From NCBI RefSeq assembly GCF_000834635.1, contig NZ_JXQV01000006.1, positions 282,081 through 346,080 on the forward strand: DNA of 64,000 nucleotides, in the 5' to 3' direction. The notes under the pieces were generated by a model. The model made no database searches. It saw only the letters and a list, made by a program, of their open reading frames with translations, and was not told the origin of the DNA. Origin of the DNA: Agrobacterium tumefaciens. GTDB lineage: Bacteria > Pseudomonadota > Alphaproteobacteria > Rhizobiales > Rhizobiaceae. Shown in pieces: positions 9,466 through 18,784 of this stretch. The translations under genes and the position numbers were made by a program. Each line of letters opens with the position of its first letter. The first letter of the stretch is position 1.

Positions 9466-10164
9466 ATGGCACCTTTGCGCTTGGACGCAGTTAGCCTTGC
9501 ACCTCAAGCCATCGAAAAGGAGCGGGCCGTGCTCGACAGCGTCAGACTGGAACTTTCCCGACGAAACTTACTTATCTCCTCTGCCGCGACGATAGCGGCC
9601 ACCGGCGTCGTCAAGAGCGCGGCGGCGCAAACTGCGGGGAGCCCCATGACACAATCATCCGAAGTCTCACTGACCGTGAATGGTCAGAACCATGTTTTGA
9701 ACATGGATAACCGAACCACCTTGCTGGATGCGCTGCGCGAGCATCTTCATTTGACCGGCACGAAAAAGGGCTGCGATCACGGCCAGTGTGGCGCGTGCAC
9801 AGTTCTGGTGGATGGAAAGCGGATCAATTCCTGTCTTTCGCTCGCCGTCATGCATGATGGCGATGAGGTGACCACAATCGAGGGTCTTGGCCAGCCGGGT
9901 GATTTGCACCCCATGCAGGCGGCTTTCGTCAAGCATGATGGTTTTCAGTGCGGTTACTGTACGCCGGGCCAGATTTGTTCCTCCATCGCCGTGCTGGAAG
10001 AGATCAAGGCCAACATTCCAAGCCATGTGACGGGCGATCTGACGGCAAAGACGCAGCTGACGGCAGATGAAGTTCGCGAGCGCATGAGCGGCAATATCTG
10101 TCGCTGCGGGGCCTACTCGAACATTCTGGATGCCATTTCAGAAGTGGGAGGAATAAACGCATGA
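9466..10164 (+). CDS. paoA: Aldehyde oxidoreductase 2Fe-2S subunit (PaoA/YagT type)
   Basis: This 232-residue subunit carries two [2Fe-2S] clusters and passes electrons in a periplasmic molybdo-flavoenzyme. A twin-arginine export signal is visible ([17 protein letters not shown], ending near AAAQT), so the complex is exported folded by Tat. The plant-type ferredoxin cysteines are in CDHGQCGAC and a C 12 residues on; the second cluster is in CGYC and CRCG near the C-terminus. I use ATG at 9466; a TTG two codons upstream is also possible and no strong ribosome binding site is seen. The stop overlaps the next start as ATGA, which couples the subunits. Confidence 0.93.
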   Translation: MAPLRLDAVSLAPQAIEKERAVLDSVRLELSRRNLLISSAATIAATGVVKSAAAQTAGSPMTQSSEVSLTVNGQNHVLNMDNRTTLLDALREHLHLTGTKKGCDHGQCGACTVLVDGKRINSCLSLAVMHDGDEVTTIEGLGQPGDLHPMQAAFVKHDGFQCGYCTPGQICSSIAVLEEIKANIPSHVTGDLTAKTQLTADEVRERMSGNICRCGAYSNILDAISEVGGINA

Positions 10165-11111
10165 AAGCTTTCACCTATGAGCGAGCCTCTTCTGTCGAAG
10201 CCGCAGCCAAGGCTGTCGCATCCAATCCCGGTGCCAAATTCATTGCGGGTGGCACAAACCTTCTCGACCTTATGAAGCTTGAGATCGAGACGCCGACCTA
10301 TCTGATTGATGTGAACGGGCTCGAACTCGATAAGATCGAGGCAACTGCGGAGGGTGGCCTTCGCATCGGCGCACTGGTCAGGAACACAGATCTTGCAGCC
10401 GATGAAACGGTCCGCCGCGACTATGGCCTGCTTTCGCGGGCGCTGGTGTCTGGCGCATCCGGGCAGTTGCGCAACAAGGCAACGACGGCTGGCAATCTCT
10501 TGCAGCGCACGCGCTGTCCTTACTTTTACGACACCAACCAGCCTTGCAACAAGCGCGCGCCTGGAAGCGGCTGTTCCGCCATTGGCGGCTATACCCGCCA
10601 GCTTGCCGTTGTTGGCGTTAGCGATGCCTGCATAGCAACGCATCCCAGCGACATGGCCGTTGCCATGCGCGCGCTTGATGCGACGATTGAAACGGTCAAA
10701 GCCGATGGGTCTCGTCGCTCCATTCCGATTGCGGATTTCTACCGTCTGCCGGGCGACACGCCGCATATCGATAACACGCTTGAAGCGGGTGAATTCATCA
10801 CCTCGGTTCTATTGCCGCCACCCGTTGGCGGTAAGCAGATTTACCGCAAGGTACGTGACCGTGCATCATACGCATTCGCGCTGATTTCTGTCGGTGCGAT
10901 TATTCAGTCGGATGGAACCGGACGCGTTGCTGTGGGCGGTGTGGCCCATAAGCCGTGGCGTGTCGAGGCGGCTGAAAGCCAGTTGGCGGAAGGCGCGCGC
11001 GCGGCGACACAAGCCATTCTGGCAGATGCACGTCCCACAGAAGAGAACCGGTTCAAGATCGATCTTGTCGAGCGCACGCTTGGCGCCGTCCTGTCCGAAG
11101 CAAGGGGTTGA
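10161..11111 (+). CDS. paoB: Aldehyde oxidoreductase FAD subunit (PaoB/YagS type)
   Basis: A 316-residue FAD-binding subunit. [13 protein letters not shown] is the FAD pyrophosphate-binding motif, followed by the CO-dehydrogenase flavoprotein C-terminal domain. A cysteine-rich insertion near residues 119-139 (C, C and C in RCPYFYD, QPCNK and GSGCS, plus a later Cys in DACIA) matches the extra [4Fe-4S] loop known in E. coli PaoB. GGAGGAA precedes the ATG, which overlaps the stop of the 2Fe-2S gene. It links the iron-sulfur subunit to the molybdenum subunit. Confidence 0.93.
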   Translation: MKAFTYERASSVEAAAKAVASNPGAKFIAGGTNLLDLMKLEIETPTYLIDVNGLELDKIEATAEGGLRIGALVRNTDLAADETVRRDYGLLSRALVSGASGQLRNKATTAGNLLQRTRCPYFYDTNQPCNKRAPGSGCSAIGGYTRQLAVVGVSDACIATHPSDMAVAMRALDATIETVKADGSRRSIPIADFYRLPGDTPHIDNTLEAGEFITSVLLPPPVGGKQIYRKVRDRASYAFALISVGAIIQSDGTGRVAVGGVAHKPWRVEAAESQLAEGARAATQAILADARPTEENRFKIDLVERTLGAVLSEARG

Positions 11112-11114
11112 GCG

Positions 11115-13313
11115 ATGAAATTTGATACACCAGCAACCACCAATCCCATTGATCGCCTGAAAGTCGTTGGCCAGCCTATCCGCCGTATCGATGGTGAGCT
11201 GAAAACGACCGGCGGGGCGAAATACGCCTATGAGTGGCATGACGGAAACGTGCCCTATCTCTATGGATATCCGGTACACTCGGCAATTTCGAAAGGGCGC
11301 ATCAAGTCCTTCAACCTGTCGGCGGCAAAAGCTTCCGAGGGTGTTGTAAGCGTCGTGACGAGCCTTGATGTTGGCAAGCGGGAGAAGGGCGAATACAACA
11401 CCGCCACCCTGTTTGGCGGAGATGTGATCGAGCACTACCACCAGGCAATTGCCGTGGTTGTGGCGAAAACATTCGAGCAGGCACGTGCTGCTGCTGCCTT
11501 GGTCAAGGTTGATTACGCCGAGGAAAAGGGTGTTTTCGATCTTGAAGCCGAAAAGGGCAATGCTGAAAAGCCTGATGAATCCCAAAAGCCTGATACCTCA
11601 GTGGGCGACTTTGCTGCTGCCTTCCAATTAGCTGCCATCACAATCGACGAGACCTATACCACGCCGGATCAGTCTCACGCCATGATGGAGCCGCACGCGT
11701 CCATCGCCGCCTGGAATGGCGACGAGGTGACGGTTTGGACGTCAAGCCAGATGATCGACTGGTGGCGTTCGGACCTCGCGACGACGCTCGGGGTCGACAA
11801 GGAAAAGATCCACCTCATGTCGCCGTTTATCGGCGGCGGATTCGGCGGTAAGCTGTTTCTGCGCGCAGATGCGGTTCTGGCTGCTTTTGCGTCCAAGGCT
11901 GTCGGGCAGCCGGTGAAGGTGACATTGCCGCGGCCGATGATCGCGAACAACACAACGCACAGACCGGCAACCATCCAGCGCATCCGCATCGGTGCTGGTA
12001 ACGATGGCAAGATCACCGCCATCGGCCACGAAAGCTGGTCTGGGAACCTGCCTGACGGTGCGCCGGAAACGGCTGTGAACCAGACAAGACTGCTTTACGC
12101 CGGTGCAAACCGCATGACGGCGATGCGTCTTGCACAGCTGGATTTGCCAGAGGGTAACGCCATGCGGGCGCCGGGTGAAGCGCCGGGCCTGATGGCGCTC
12201 GAAATCGCCATTGATGAAATTGCTGAAAAGGTCGGGATGGATCCGGTCCAGTTCCGCATCGTCAATGACACGCAGGTCGATCCCGAAAACCCTGAACGTC
12301 CCTTTTCGCACAGGGACCTCATTGGTTGCATGAACACCGGTGCCGAGAAGTTCGGCTGGTCTGAGCGTCCCAAGGTCGCGTCGCGCCGGGATGGGAAGTG
12401 GCTGATCGGCATGGGCGTTGCAGCGGCCTTCCGCGACAATCTCGTCCTGCCGTCTGCCGCAAGGGTAAAACTCGGCTCTGACGGTACCGTGACGGTCGAA
12501 ACCGACATGACGGATATCGGTACCGGCAGTTACACTATCATCGCCCAAACCGCTGCCGAGATGATGGGCGTGACAGTCGACAAGGTTGCCGTGCAACTGG
12601 GCGATTCACGCTTTCCTATTTCCGCCGGTTCAGGCGGTCAGTTCGGTGCGAACTCCTCGACATCAGGCGTTTACGCAGCCTGTGTGAAACTGCGCGAAGC
12701 GATTGCCCAAAAGCTCGGCTTCAATTCGGACGATGCGCTGTTTGAAGATGGCATGGTCAAGTCCGGCAATCGGGCTGTTCCTCTTTCAGAAGCTGCGGGC
12801 ACAGACGGGCTGGTGGGTGAAGACACGATGGAGTGGGGCGACCTCACGAAAACCCATCAGCAATCGACATTCGGCGCCCATTTCGTGGAAGTCGGTGTTG
12901 ATAGCGCCACGGGCGAAATCCGCATCCGCCGTATGCTGGCGGTGTGTGCAGCAGGCCGTATTCTCAATCCGATCACCGCGCGCAGTCAGGTCATTGGTGC
13001 GATGACCATGGGTGCAGGTGGTGCGCTGATGGAAGAACTGGCCGTGGATACGCGCCGTGGTTTCTTCGTCAACCACGATCTCGCAGGATACGAGGTGCCC
13101 GTCCATGCGGACATTCCGCATCAGGAGGTCATCTTCCTTGATGAGACCGACCCAATGTCTTCGCCCATGAAGGCAAAGGGTGTGGGTGAGCTGGGCCTCT
13201 GTGGCGTCTCGGCCGCAATCGCCAACGCGATCTATAATGCGACGGGCGTTCGTCTGCGCCATTACCCGATGACGTTGGATAAGCTGCTTTCCGGCCTACC
13301 CGAAGTGGCTTGA
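11115..13313 (+). CDS. paoC: Aldehyde oxidoreductase molybdopterin subunit (PaoC/YagR type)
   Basis: The 732-residue catalytic subunit of the xanthine oxidase family. FIGGGFGGK (about residue 240) and GSGGQFGANSSTSG (about residue 515) are cofactor-binding loops; KGVGELGLCG near residue 691 holds the catalytic glutamate. PaoC uses molybdopterin cytosine dinucleotide, which agrees with the MocA-like gene nearby. The subunit has no signal of its own and would travel with the Tat-tagged small subunit. In E. coli the complex oxidises aromatic aldehydes in the periplasm; the substrate here is not shown by the sequence. The gene ends just before a GC-rich hairpin. Confidence 0.93.
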   Translation: MKFDTPATTNPIDRLKVVGQPIRRIDGELKTTGGAKYAYEWHDGNVPYLYGYPVHSAISKGRIKSFNLSAAKASEGVVSVVTSLDVGKREKGEYNTATLFGGDVIEHYHQAIAVVVAKTFEQARAAAALVKVDYAEEKGVFDLEAEKGNAEKPDESQKPDTSVGDFAAAFQLAAITIDETYTTPDQSHAMMEPHASIAAWNGDEVTVWTSSQMIDWWRSDLATTLGVDKEKIHLMSPFIGGGFGGKLFLRADAVLAAFASKAVGQPVKVTLPRPMIANNTTHRPATIQRIRIGAGNDGKITAIGHESWSGNLPDGAPETAVNQTRLLYAGANRMTAMRLAQLDLPEGNAMRAPGEAPGLMALEIAIDEIAEKVGMDPVQFRIVNDTQVDPENPERPFSHRDLIGCMNTGAEKFGWSERPKVASRRDGKWLIGMGVAAAFRDNLVLPSAARVKLGSDGTVTVETDMTDIGTGSYTIIAQTAAEMMGVTVDKVAVQLGDSRFPISAGSGGQFGANSSTSGVYAACVKLREAIAQKLGFNSDDALFEDGMVKSGNRAVPLSEAAGTDGLVGEDTMEWGDLTKTHQQSTFGAHFVEVGVDSATGEIRIRRMLAVCAAGRILNPITARSQVIGAMTMGAGGALMEELAVDTRRGFFVNHDLAGYEVPVHADIPHQEVIFLDETDPMSSPMKAKGVGELGLCGVSAAIANAIYNATGVRLRHYPMTLDKLLSGLPEVA

Positions 13314-13330
13314 AACCACCACGTAAATGC

Positions 13331-13361
13331 GTGCCTCCCCAGTTCTATCTCGGGGAGGCAT
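13331..13361 (+). terminator. Terminator-like hairpin after paoC
   Basis: TGCCTCCCC (13332-13340) pairs with GGGGAGGCA (13352-13360) around an 11-base loop. Only a short T stretch follows, so this may end transcription weakly or protect the mRNA end. Confidence 0.6.
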
Positions 13362-13642
13362 GCTGCGTTTCGAGACAATTAAACTTTCGAATATTATAAA
13401 AGATAATTTGCTAACCATTGCCGCAACTGCACCGCAGGGATTCACTTTTCATTCAATGATTAGGCAGAATGATTACCGGTAGAATTGAATTCTTTGGGCA
13501 TGATGCCCCAGTTTGTCCGATCCCGTCTATCCACGTCAACCGTGGATATAAGCGCCGACATGGCTGCACCAAAAAATGAACCGCCCCCCACATTGTGGAT
13601 GCGCACAAAGGTCGCGCACCAGTGTTGCCATGGATTTTTATC
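13362..13642. other. Intergenic region upstream of the EAL gene with several short palindromes
   Basis: Between paoC and the EAL gene lies about 330 bp without a gene. It holds AGAATT/AATTCT around one base near 13480-13493, GGGCAT/ATGCCC (13496-13508), and TATCCACG/CGTGGATA with a five-base loop (13528-13548). These could be operator sites or leader hairpins. The first 60 bases are AT-rich and could hold the promoter. Confidence 0.4.
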
Positions 13643-15409
13643 ATGCAGAATGAGATCGCACGCCTATCGACCCTTAAAAATCTGAGGTTGCTCGATACGC
13701 TTCCCAGCGAGAGTTTTGACCGCATCACCCGGCTGGCCGCCAGCATTTTCGGGCTCCCGATTGCCGCCGTATCCCTCACAGACATGCAACGCCAATGGTT
13801 CAAATCGAAGGTCGGTGTCGATCACTTCGAAATACCGCGCCATAAGGCGCCCTGCGCCACCGTTGCTGAAACCTGCAAGCCTTTCGTGATCGAAGATTTC
13901 AAGCAGGACGAATACTATGTGGACAGCGTTCTCGGAAATGCGGGCATTCGCTTTTACGCGGGCGCGCCATTGGTCACGCACGATGGATTTGGCCTGGGTG
14001 CACTCTGCGTGCTGGGAACCGAGCCACGCGAGGTCACCGATGCAGAAATGGCGACTCTGAAAGATCTCGCGGCTATGGTGATGGATCAGGTTGAGCTGAC
14101 CCATGCCATGGGGCGCATCGAAGCATCGAGCGGTCTGCCCAACCGGTTTCAGCTTTCGAATGATCTGTCGGATGCCGTCCTGCGTGGCGATAGCGGTGAG
14201 CGCATCATCGTTCTGCTCGATCTGGCGCAGACGGAGCAGTTTGAGCGCATCTCGCGTGTGCTTGGCCCTTCGTATCTCGATGACGTCATTCAGGCCGTTT
14301 CGCTGCTTCTGCGTAAGCATGTCGGGGAAGAGGCCGCCGCTTATCATGTCGGCCCCACGCAGTTTGCGTTTTTCGCGCCTCACAACATGAGCGCTGATCG
14401 CTATGTTGAATTTCTCAAGACGATGCTTGGCGAAATTCAGGACTATAGCGACACGCAAATCTCGATGTCGCCCTCCATTGGCATGGTTTCCTACGACCCG
14501 CAGACCATGCCGCCGGATGACATTTTGAGATCGTTGCAAAGCGCCATTCAGGACGCCCACCAGAGCCCGACGAAAATCGGCATGTTTTCGCCAGCCATCG
14601 ACTTGCGCCACAGGCGCAACTTCCGAATCCTCAACGATTTTCAAACGGCATTGACTGCGCCCGACCAGCTTTCTCTGGTCTTTCAGCCGCGGCTGGATGT
14701 TGCGAGTGGCGAGGTTCACAGTGCCGAGGTTCTCCTGCGTTGGAACCATCCGGTTCTTGGCCCGGTGTCGCCTGTCGAATTCATTCCTGTGGTCGAGGCC
14801 TCCGCATCTGCGCGTGAGCTAACAGACTGGGTTATAAACGAAACTCTGGTCACGCTTGCGGCTTGGGAGCGCAGAGGCCTTCGTTTCAGTGTGTCTCTGA
14901 ATCTCTCGGCCCTCAACCTCGAAGAACCAGACTTTTACGAGCGGTTGATGTCCAAGCTTGCTTCGTTCGACATCAGTCCGGCGCAGATCGAGCTGGAACT
15001 GACAGAAACCGTGATGATGAAAGAGACAGATGGCGCTTTTGAGCTGCTGAACCAGTTGAAGGCAGCGGGCATCCGCCTTGCCATCGACGACTTCGGAACT
15101 GGCTACAGCAGCCTTGCCTATCTTCAAAAATTGCCGGCAGATATTGTAAAGATCGACCGTTCATTCGTCTCGGACATGGATAACGGCAACCGCGAACGGG
15201 TTCTCGTGCGCTCCATGATCGATCTTTCGCACAGCCTGGGTTATCGCGTCGTTGCAGAAGGCGTTGAAACGCTGGAGGCAGCCGATTTGCTGGGCGTGAT
15301 GGGTTGCGACGAAATCCAGGGTTACTGGCTCTCGCGGCCTGTTGGAAGCGAGCAATTGTTTGCCTGGTTGATGGAACGTCAGCGCCCGAAAGTGTGTGCC
15401 GCAGGATAG
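13643..15409 (+). CDS. GAF / degenerate GGDEF / EAL cyclic-di-GMP phosphodiesterase
   Basis: A 588-residue cytoplasmic protein. Residues about 10-150 form a GAF domain (FGLPIAAVSLTD, FYAGAPLV, LGALCVLG). Residues about 150-320 have the GGDEF fold but GPTQF replaces the catalytic motif, so no cyclase activity is expected. The EAL domain starts at EVLLRW (about 362) and keeps the expected catalytic set: LNLSALN, ELELTET, IDDFGTG (about 480), DIVKID (about 499), VAEGVET (about 537) and EIQGYW. It should therefore hydrolyse cyclic-di-GMP. The start at 13643 agrees with the GAF boundary; an earlier start would add 16 residues. It lies directly upstream of a diguanylate cyclase gene. Confidence 0.92.
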   Translation: MQNEIARLSTLKNLRLLDTLPSESFDRITRLAASIFGLPIAAVSLTDMQRQWFKSKVGVDHFEIPRHKAPCATVAETCKPFVIEDFKQDEYYVDSVLGNAGIRFYAGAPLVTHDGFGLGALCVLGTEPREVTDAEMATLKDLAAMVMDQVELTHAMGRIEASSGLPNRFQLSNDLSDAVLRGDSGERIIVLLDLAQTEQFERISRVLGPSYLDDVIQAVSLLLRKHVGEEAAAYHVGPTQFAFFAPHNMSADRYVEFLKTMLGEIQDYSDTQISMSPSIGMVSYDPQTMPPDDILRSLQSAIQDAHQSPTKIGMFSPAIDLRHRRNFRILNDFQTALTAPDQLSLVFQPRLDVASGEVHSAEVLLRWNHPVLGPVSPVEFIPVVEASASARELTDWVINETLVTLAAWERRGLRFSVSLNLSALNLEEPDFYERLMSKLASFDISPAQIELELTETVMMKETDGAFELLNQLKAAGIRLAIDDFGTGYSSLAYLQKLPADIVKIDRSFVSDMDNGNRERVLVRSMIDLSHSLGYRVVAEGVETLEAADLLGVMGCDEIQGYWLSRPVGSEQLFAWLMERQRPKVCAAG

Positions 15410-15460
15410 CATTGCATTCTTGATTGTACTGTGTCCCGGAGCCCAAAAGACGGTGGTGAA

Positions 15461-16462
15461 ATGAAGCATATCCTGCAACGAATGGTCAGTGGCACTCATC
15501 AGCCGGATGATGAATTTCTGCTTCTTCTCGATGCTCTGCCAATTCCCCTGTCCTGGGCATCCTACCCCGAGGGCCGGATACGCTTCATCAATAAAGCTTT
15601 CATCAGGACTTTCGGCTATCCCAATGGCCATTTCGAGACCATCCAACAATGGTTCAGCGAGGTCTATGTCAACGATATCGAGAGCGGGGGCGCTTGCAGG
15701 ATCTGGGCAGCCACACTGACACCGGGCGCAGTGGGTATAACAGAGGTCGAGCCCTACGAAGTGCAGGTCAGGCACGCAAATGGGAATATTGTTCCGGTTC
15801 TGCACCGGGGCATCGTCATGCACGAATTCGGCCTCGTCATCACGATTTTCGAAGATCTCACCAACCATAAGCTTGCAGAACACGTACTCAGGCGCATTGC
15901 GTTCGAGGATGCGCTGACAGGCTTGGGCAACAGGCGAATGCTTGAGGAGCGCTGGAACACCGAGATTGCCCAGCGGGCAACATTCACGTCGCAAAAGCTG
16001 ATCGCGGTTCTGATGATCGACCTCGATAAATTCAAGCCAATCAACGATTATTTCGGCCATGCGGCCGGTGATGAGGTCTTGAAAAGCGCAGCATACCGCC
16101 TTCGTCACTCTGTGCGCTCAGATGATACCGTCGTCAGAATGGGGGGAGACGAATTTGCTATTCTGCTGACCGATCTGGACTGTCAAGTCGATGCAGACAA
16201 GATTTGCCAAAGAGTAACGGACGCCTTTGATGAGCCGTTTCTGGTGAACGGTAAAAAGGTTAAGGTTGGCGCAACGGTGGGAGCGAGCCTTTATCTGCGC
16301 CATGGCAACGATATCGAAACGCTGCTGAGTGCGGCAGACCAGGCACTGTACCGCATGAAGCGAGAGGGCAGGCACAACTGGGCATGGTTCGACCAATCCT
16401 TCAAACCGGCGAACGAACAATTGTCTTTTGCACCCGCTGTCATGGAAGCCAGAAACGCTTGA
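15461..16462 (+). CDS. PAS-GGDEF diguanylate cyclase
   Basis: A 333-residue protein with a PAS domain (about residues 20-140) and a GGDEF domain (about 150-315). The active-site GGDEF is intact near residue 226, and an RSDD inhibitory-site motif (RxxD) lies five residues before it, so product inhibition is expected. It should make cyclic-di-GMP from GTP. No membrane segments are seen. ATG at 15461 follows a GGTGGTGA stretch; a GTG at 15431 would add ten residues. It starts 52 bp after the EAL gene, suggesting one transcript for opposing enzymes. Confidence 0.92.
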   Translation: MKHILQRMVSGTHQPDDEFLLLLDALPIPLSWASYPEGRIRFINKAFIRTFGYPNGHFETIQQWFSEVYVNDIESGGACRIWAATLTPGAVGITEVEPYEVQVRHANGNIVPVLHRGIVMHEFGLVITIFEDLTNHKLAEHVLRRIAFEDALTGLGNRRMLEERWNTEIAQRATFTSQKLIAVLMIDLDKFKPINDYFGHAAGDEVLKSAAYRLRHSVRSDDTVVRMGGDEFAILLTDLDCQVDADKICQRVTDAFDEPFLVNGKKVKVGATVGASLYLRHGNDIETLLSAADQALYRMKREGRHNWAWFDQSFKPANEQLSFAPAVMEARNA

Positions 16463-16579
16463 GGAGAGTCGCGTGGCCGTCCTGCCATGCGCCCGCGCCC
16501 TGACGATCTGTCCGCCGGCCTGTTTCCAATTCGGGCTTGCATCGAAAGATTTATTCGGTATTTAGAACATACTCACCAC

Positions 16580-16682
16580 GGACCCGGTGAAACTCCGGGT
16601 GGCTCTTCTGGCCGCCGATCCGCCAGATAACGCAAATACCGCATGCCCATTTTATGACCGCTAACGATGCGTGTCGGCATGC
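16580..16682 (+). promoter_or_regulatory. Structured leader upstream of the SulP gene, candidate cis-regulatory RNA
   Basis: Three consecutive inverted repeats lie within 120 bp before the SulP start. ACCCGG/CCGGGT encloses a seven-base loop (16582-16600), TCTGGC/GCCAGA encloses nine bases (16607-16627), and GCATGCC/GGCATGC (16641-16647 and 16676-16682) encloses 28 bases and ends 17 bases before the start codon. A leader motif named sul1 has been described upstream of alphaproteobacterial sulfate transporter genes; whether this is a member needs a covariance search. Confidence 0.45.
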
Positions 16683-16699
16683 TTTGCGAGATATCACAT

Positions 16700-18166
16700 A
16701 TGCAACTTACATCTATCCGTCGGGATTGGTCCGCCAATCCCTTGCGTGAAATGCTAGCCGGGGCTGTCGCGACATTCGCGCTCATTCCGGAAGTCATCGC
16801 GTTTTCCTTCGTCGCTGGCGTCGATCCACAGGTCGGCCTCTTCGCCTCCTTTGTTATCGGCGTCGTCATCGCATTTTCCGGTGGTCGTCCTGCCATGATT
16901 TCGGCTGCTGCCGGTTCAGTTGCGCTGGTCGCAGCACCACTGGTCCATCTGCACGGCTTGCCCTATCTTTTCGCCGCGGGTCTGCTTGCCGGTGCGTTTC
17001 AGATTATATTCGGATTGCTTCGGCTTGGCGTGTTGATGCGGTTCGTTTCGAAATCCGTTCGAACAGGTTTCGTCAACGCCTTGGCAATCCTCATCTTCGC
17101 CGCACAGCTTCCGCACATTATTGGCGGGGATGTGCTGGCCTATGGCATGTTGGCAGCCGGGCTTGTGCTGATCTATCTCGTCCCCCGGCTGACGACGGCC
17201 GTGCCTTCGCCGCTGATCTGTATTCTGGTCCTGACAGGGGTATCCATTTTCCTGCAATTGCCGGTCATGACCGTCGCCGATCTTGGGAAATTGCCAGACA
17301 GCCTTCCCATGTTCGCCTGGCCTCAGGTGCCGCTAACACTTGAGACGTTGAAGATCATTGCAGGTCCTGCCCTTGCCATCGCTATGGTGGGCCTGCTGGA
17401 ATCCATGATGACGGCGAGTGTGGTGGATGATCTCACCGGCACGCCAAGCTCCAAGAACCGCGAATGCACGGGTCTGGGCATTGCCAATACCGCAGCCAGC
17501 CTTTTTGGCGGCATTGCCGGTTGCGGCATGATCGGGCAAACGGTCAGCAACGTGAAATATGGCGGTCGCGGCAGGCTTTCCACGCTGTTTGCAGGCGCAT
17601 TTCTTCTGATCCTGATGGTCGTTCTCAAGCCTTGGGTGTCTCAGGTTCCGGTGGCGGCACTGGTTGCCATCATGGTGATGGTGTCCATCGATACGTTCGA
17701 TTGGTCATCCGTCAAAACGCTGATCGTCCATCCGAAGATGTCGAGCGTGGTTATGGTCGTGACTGTGATCGTGACGGTTCTCAGCTCCAATCTCGCGCTG
17801 GGTGTCGCCGTCGGCGTTCTTCTGAGCGGCGTGTTCTTCACCTTCAAGGTGGCGAGACTGCTGCGTGTTGAAACCCTCAAGGACGAACCGGCGCGGCGGC
17901 TCACCTATCGCGTGTCCGGTCAGGTCTTCTTTGCCTCCGCAGATGTGTTCGTGGATGCCTTCGATATCGAGGAGGCAAACGAGATGTCGGTGCTAATCGA
18001 TATTTCACAAGCCCATTTCTGGGATATCACCGCCGTGGCCGCGCTGGAAAAGGTGGTTGATCGCTACAAGCAGCATGACATCCCGGTCACGGTTGTCGGC
18101 GTCAACGAAGCCAGTGCGACCTTGATCGAAAGCCTCGGCGGTGGGGCCAGCCTCAAGGAAATCTGA
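16700..18166 (+). CDS. SulP family inorganic anion transporter with STAS domain
   Basis: A 488-residue inner-membrane protein. Residues about 20-390 hold the hydrophobic core with the SulP features GAVATFALIPEVIAFSFVAGVDP, LASFVIG and GLLESMMTA plus NRECTGLGIANTAASLFGG. The C-terminal 90 residues are a STAS domain (MSVLIDISQAHFWDITAVAALEKV). Length is at the short end for SulP. It may import sulfate or another anion such as bicarbonate or a dicarboxylate; sequence alone does not decide. ATG at 16700 is chosen over an earlier in-frame ATG at 16667 because the latter lies inside the leader hairpin. A hairpin terminator follows. Confidence 0.92.
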   Translation: MQLTSIRRDWSANPLREMLAGAVATFALIPEVIAFSFVAGVDPQVGLFASFVIGVVIAFSGGRPAMISAAAGSVALVAAPLVHLHGLPYLFAAGLLAGAFQIIFGLLRLGVLMRFVSKSVRTGFVNALAILIFAAQLPHIIGGDVLAYGMLAAGLVLIYLVPRLTTAVPSPLICILVLTGVSIFLQLPVMTVADLGKLPDSLPMFAWPQVPLTLETLKIIAGPALAIAMVGLLESMMTASVVDDLTGTPSSKNRECTGLGIANTAASLFGGIAGCGMIGQTVSNVKYGGRGRLSTLFAGAFLLILMVVLKPWVSQVPVAALVAIMVMVSIDTFDWSSVKTLIVHPKMSSVVMVVTVIVTVLSSNLALGVAVGVLLSGVFFTFKVARLLRVETLKDEPARRLTYRVSGQVFFASADVFVDAFDIEEANEMSVLIDISQAHFWDITAVAALEKVVDRYKQHDIPVTVVGVNEASATLIESLGGGASLKEI

Positions 18167-18183
18167 TTTCCGTGTCCTTCAAC

Positions 18184-18213
18184 CCACCGCGCTTAAAACG
18201 ATGAGCGCGGTGG
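18184..18213 (+). terminator. Hairpin terminator between SulP and PH-domain genes
   Basis: CCACCGCGC (18184-18192) pairs with GCGCGGTGG (18205-18213), followed by TTTCT. It lies between convergent genes and could serve the SulP gene. Confidence 0.75.
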
Positions 18214-18230
18214 TTTCTGACATCAGTCCC

Positions 18231-18608
18231 TTATCGCAGAACGCCAGTCGCAAGGGCGCGCTGGATACCCCGCACATCCGTTCCCTTTTTCAGCGTCTTG
18301 CTGATGGGTGTGCTGGAGCCGGAAACCCAGATCTTCAGCTCTGAATCAAGATCAAAGGTTCCGGCGGTCTCAACGGAAAACCGGGTAATGGCGCGGTAGG
18401 GAATGGAGGTATAGTCCACCTTGCTTCCGGTTATGCCCTGAATATCGACAAGGATAATGCGGTACTGGGTAAACACGAAGAAGTCGCGGATGACTTTGAA
18501 CGCCAGTTGCGGCTCTTCCCCATCCACCAGCACGCCATCAAGGCGCTTGTTCAAATCCGCAGGATCCACGGTTGATCCGTGACCCAGTAACCCGTCGAAT
18601 AGACCCAT
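18231..18608 (-). CDS. Bacterial PH-domain protein
   Basis: A 125-residue protein matching the small bacterial pleckstrin-homology fold (YvbH/bPH_1 type). The segments FFVFTQYRIILVDIQGITG, VDYTSIPYRAITRFSVETAG and FDLDSELKIWVSG are the characteristic strands. Function in this family is unknown. AAGGGATG lies upstream of the ATG. It stands alone on the minus strand, divergent from treZ. Confidence 0.85.
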   Translation of the reverse strand: MGLFDGLLGHGSTVDPADLNKRLDGVLVDGEEPQLAFKVIRDFFVFTQYRIILVDIQGITGSKVDYTSIPYRAITRFSVETAGTFDLDSELKIWVSGSSTPISKTLKKGTDVRGIQRALATGVLR

Positions 18609-18784
18609 CTGTAATCATCCCTTTATGCTCAAGCCATGGAAATGGAGTTTATGAGCACTTTGTTCAATATGCGGGACGCAGAGGGTGCGAAAACGCTGCC
18701 CGTACGCTTTGCATGAAACCATTGGTGGCCGTTGGCGTTAGGCCAGGTCGTCGCTCCCGCTTCATTTCATCAGAGAGTCATTCA

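Noticed and set aside
13664..14749. A 361-codon minus-strand open frame opposite the GAF-EAL gene
   Set aside because: Shadow frame; the plus-strand EAL motifs are complete and in order.
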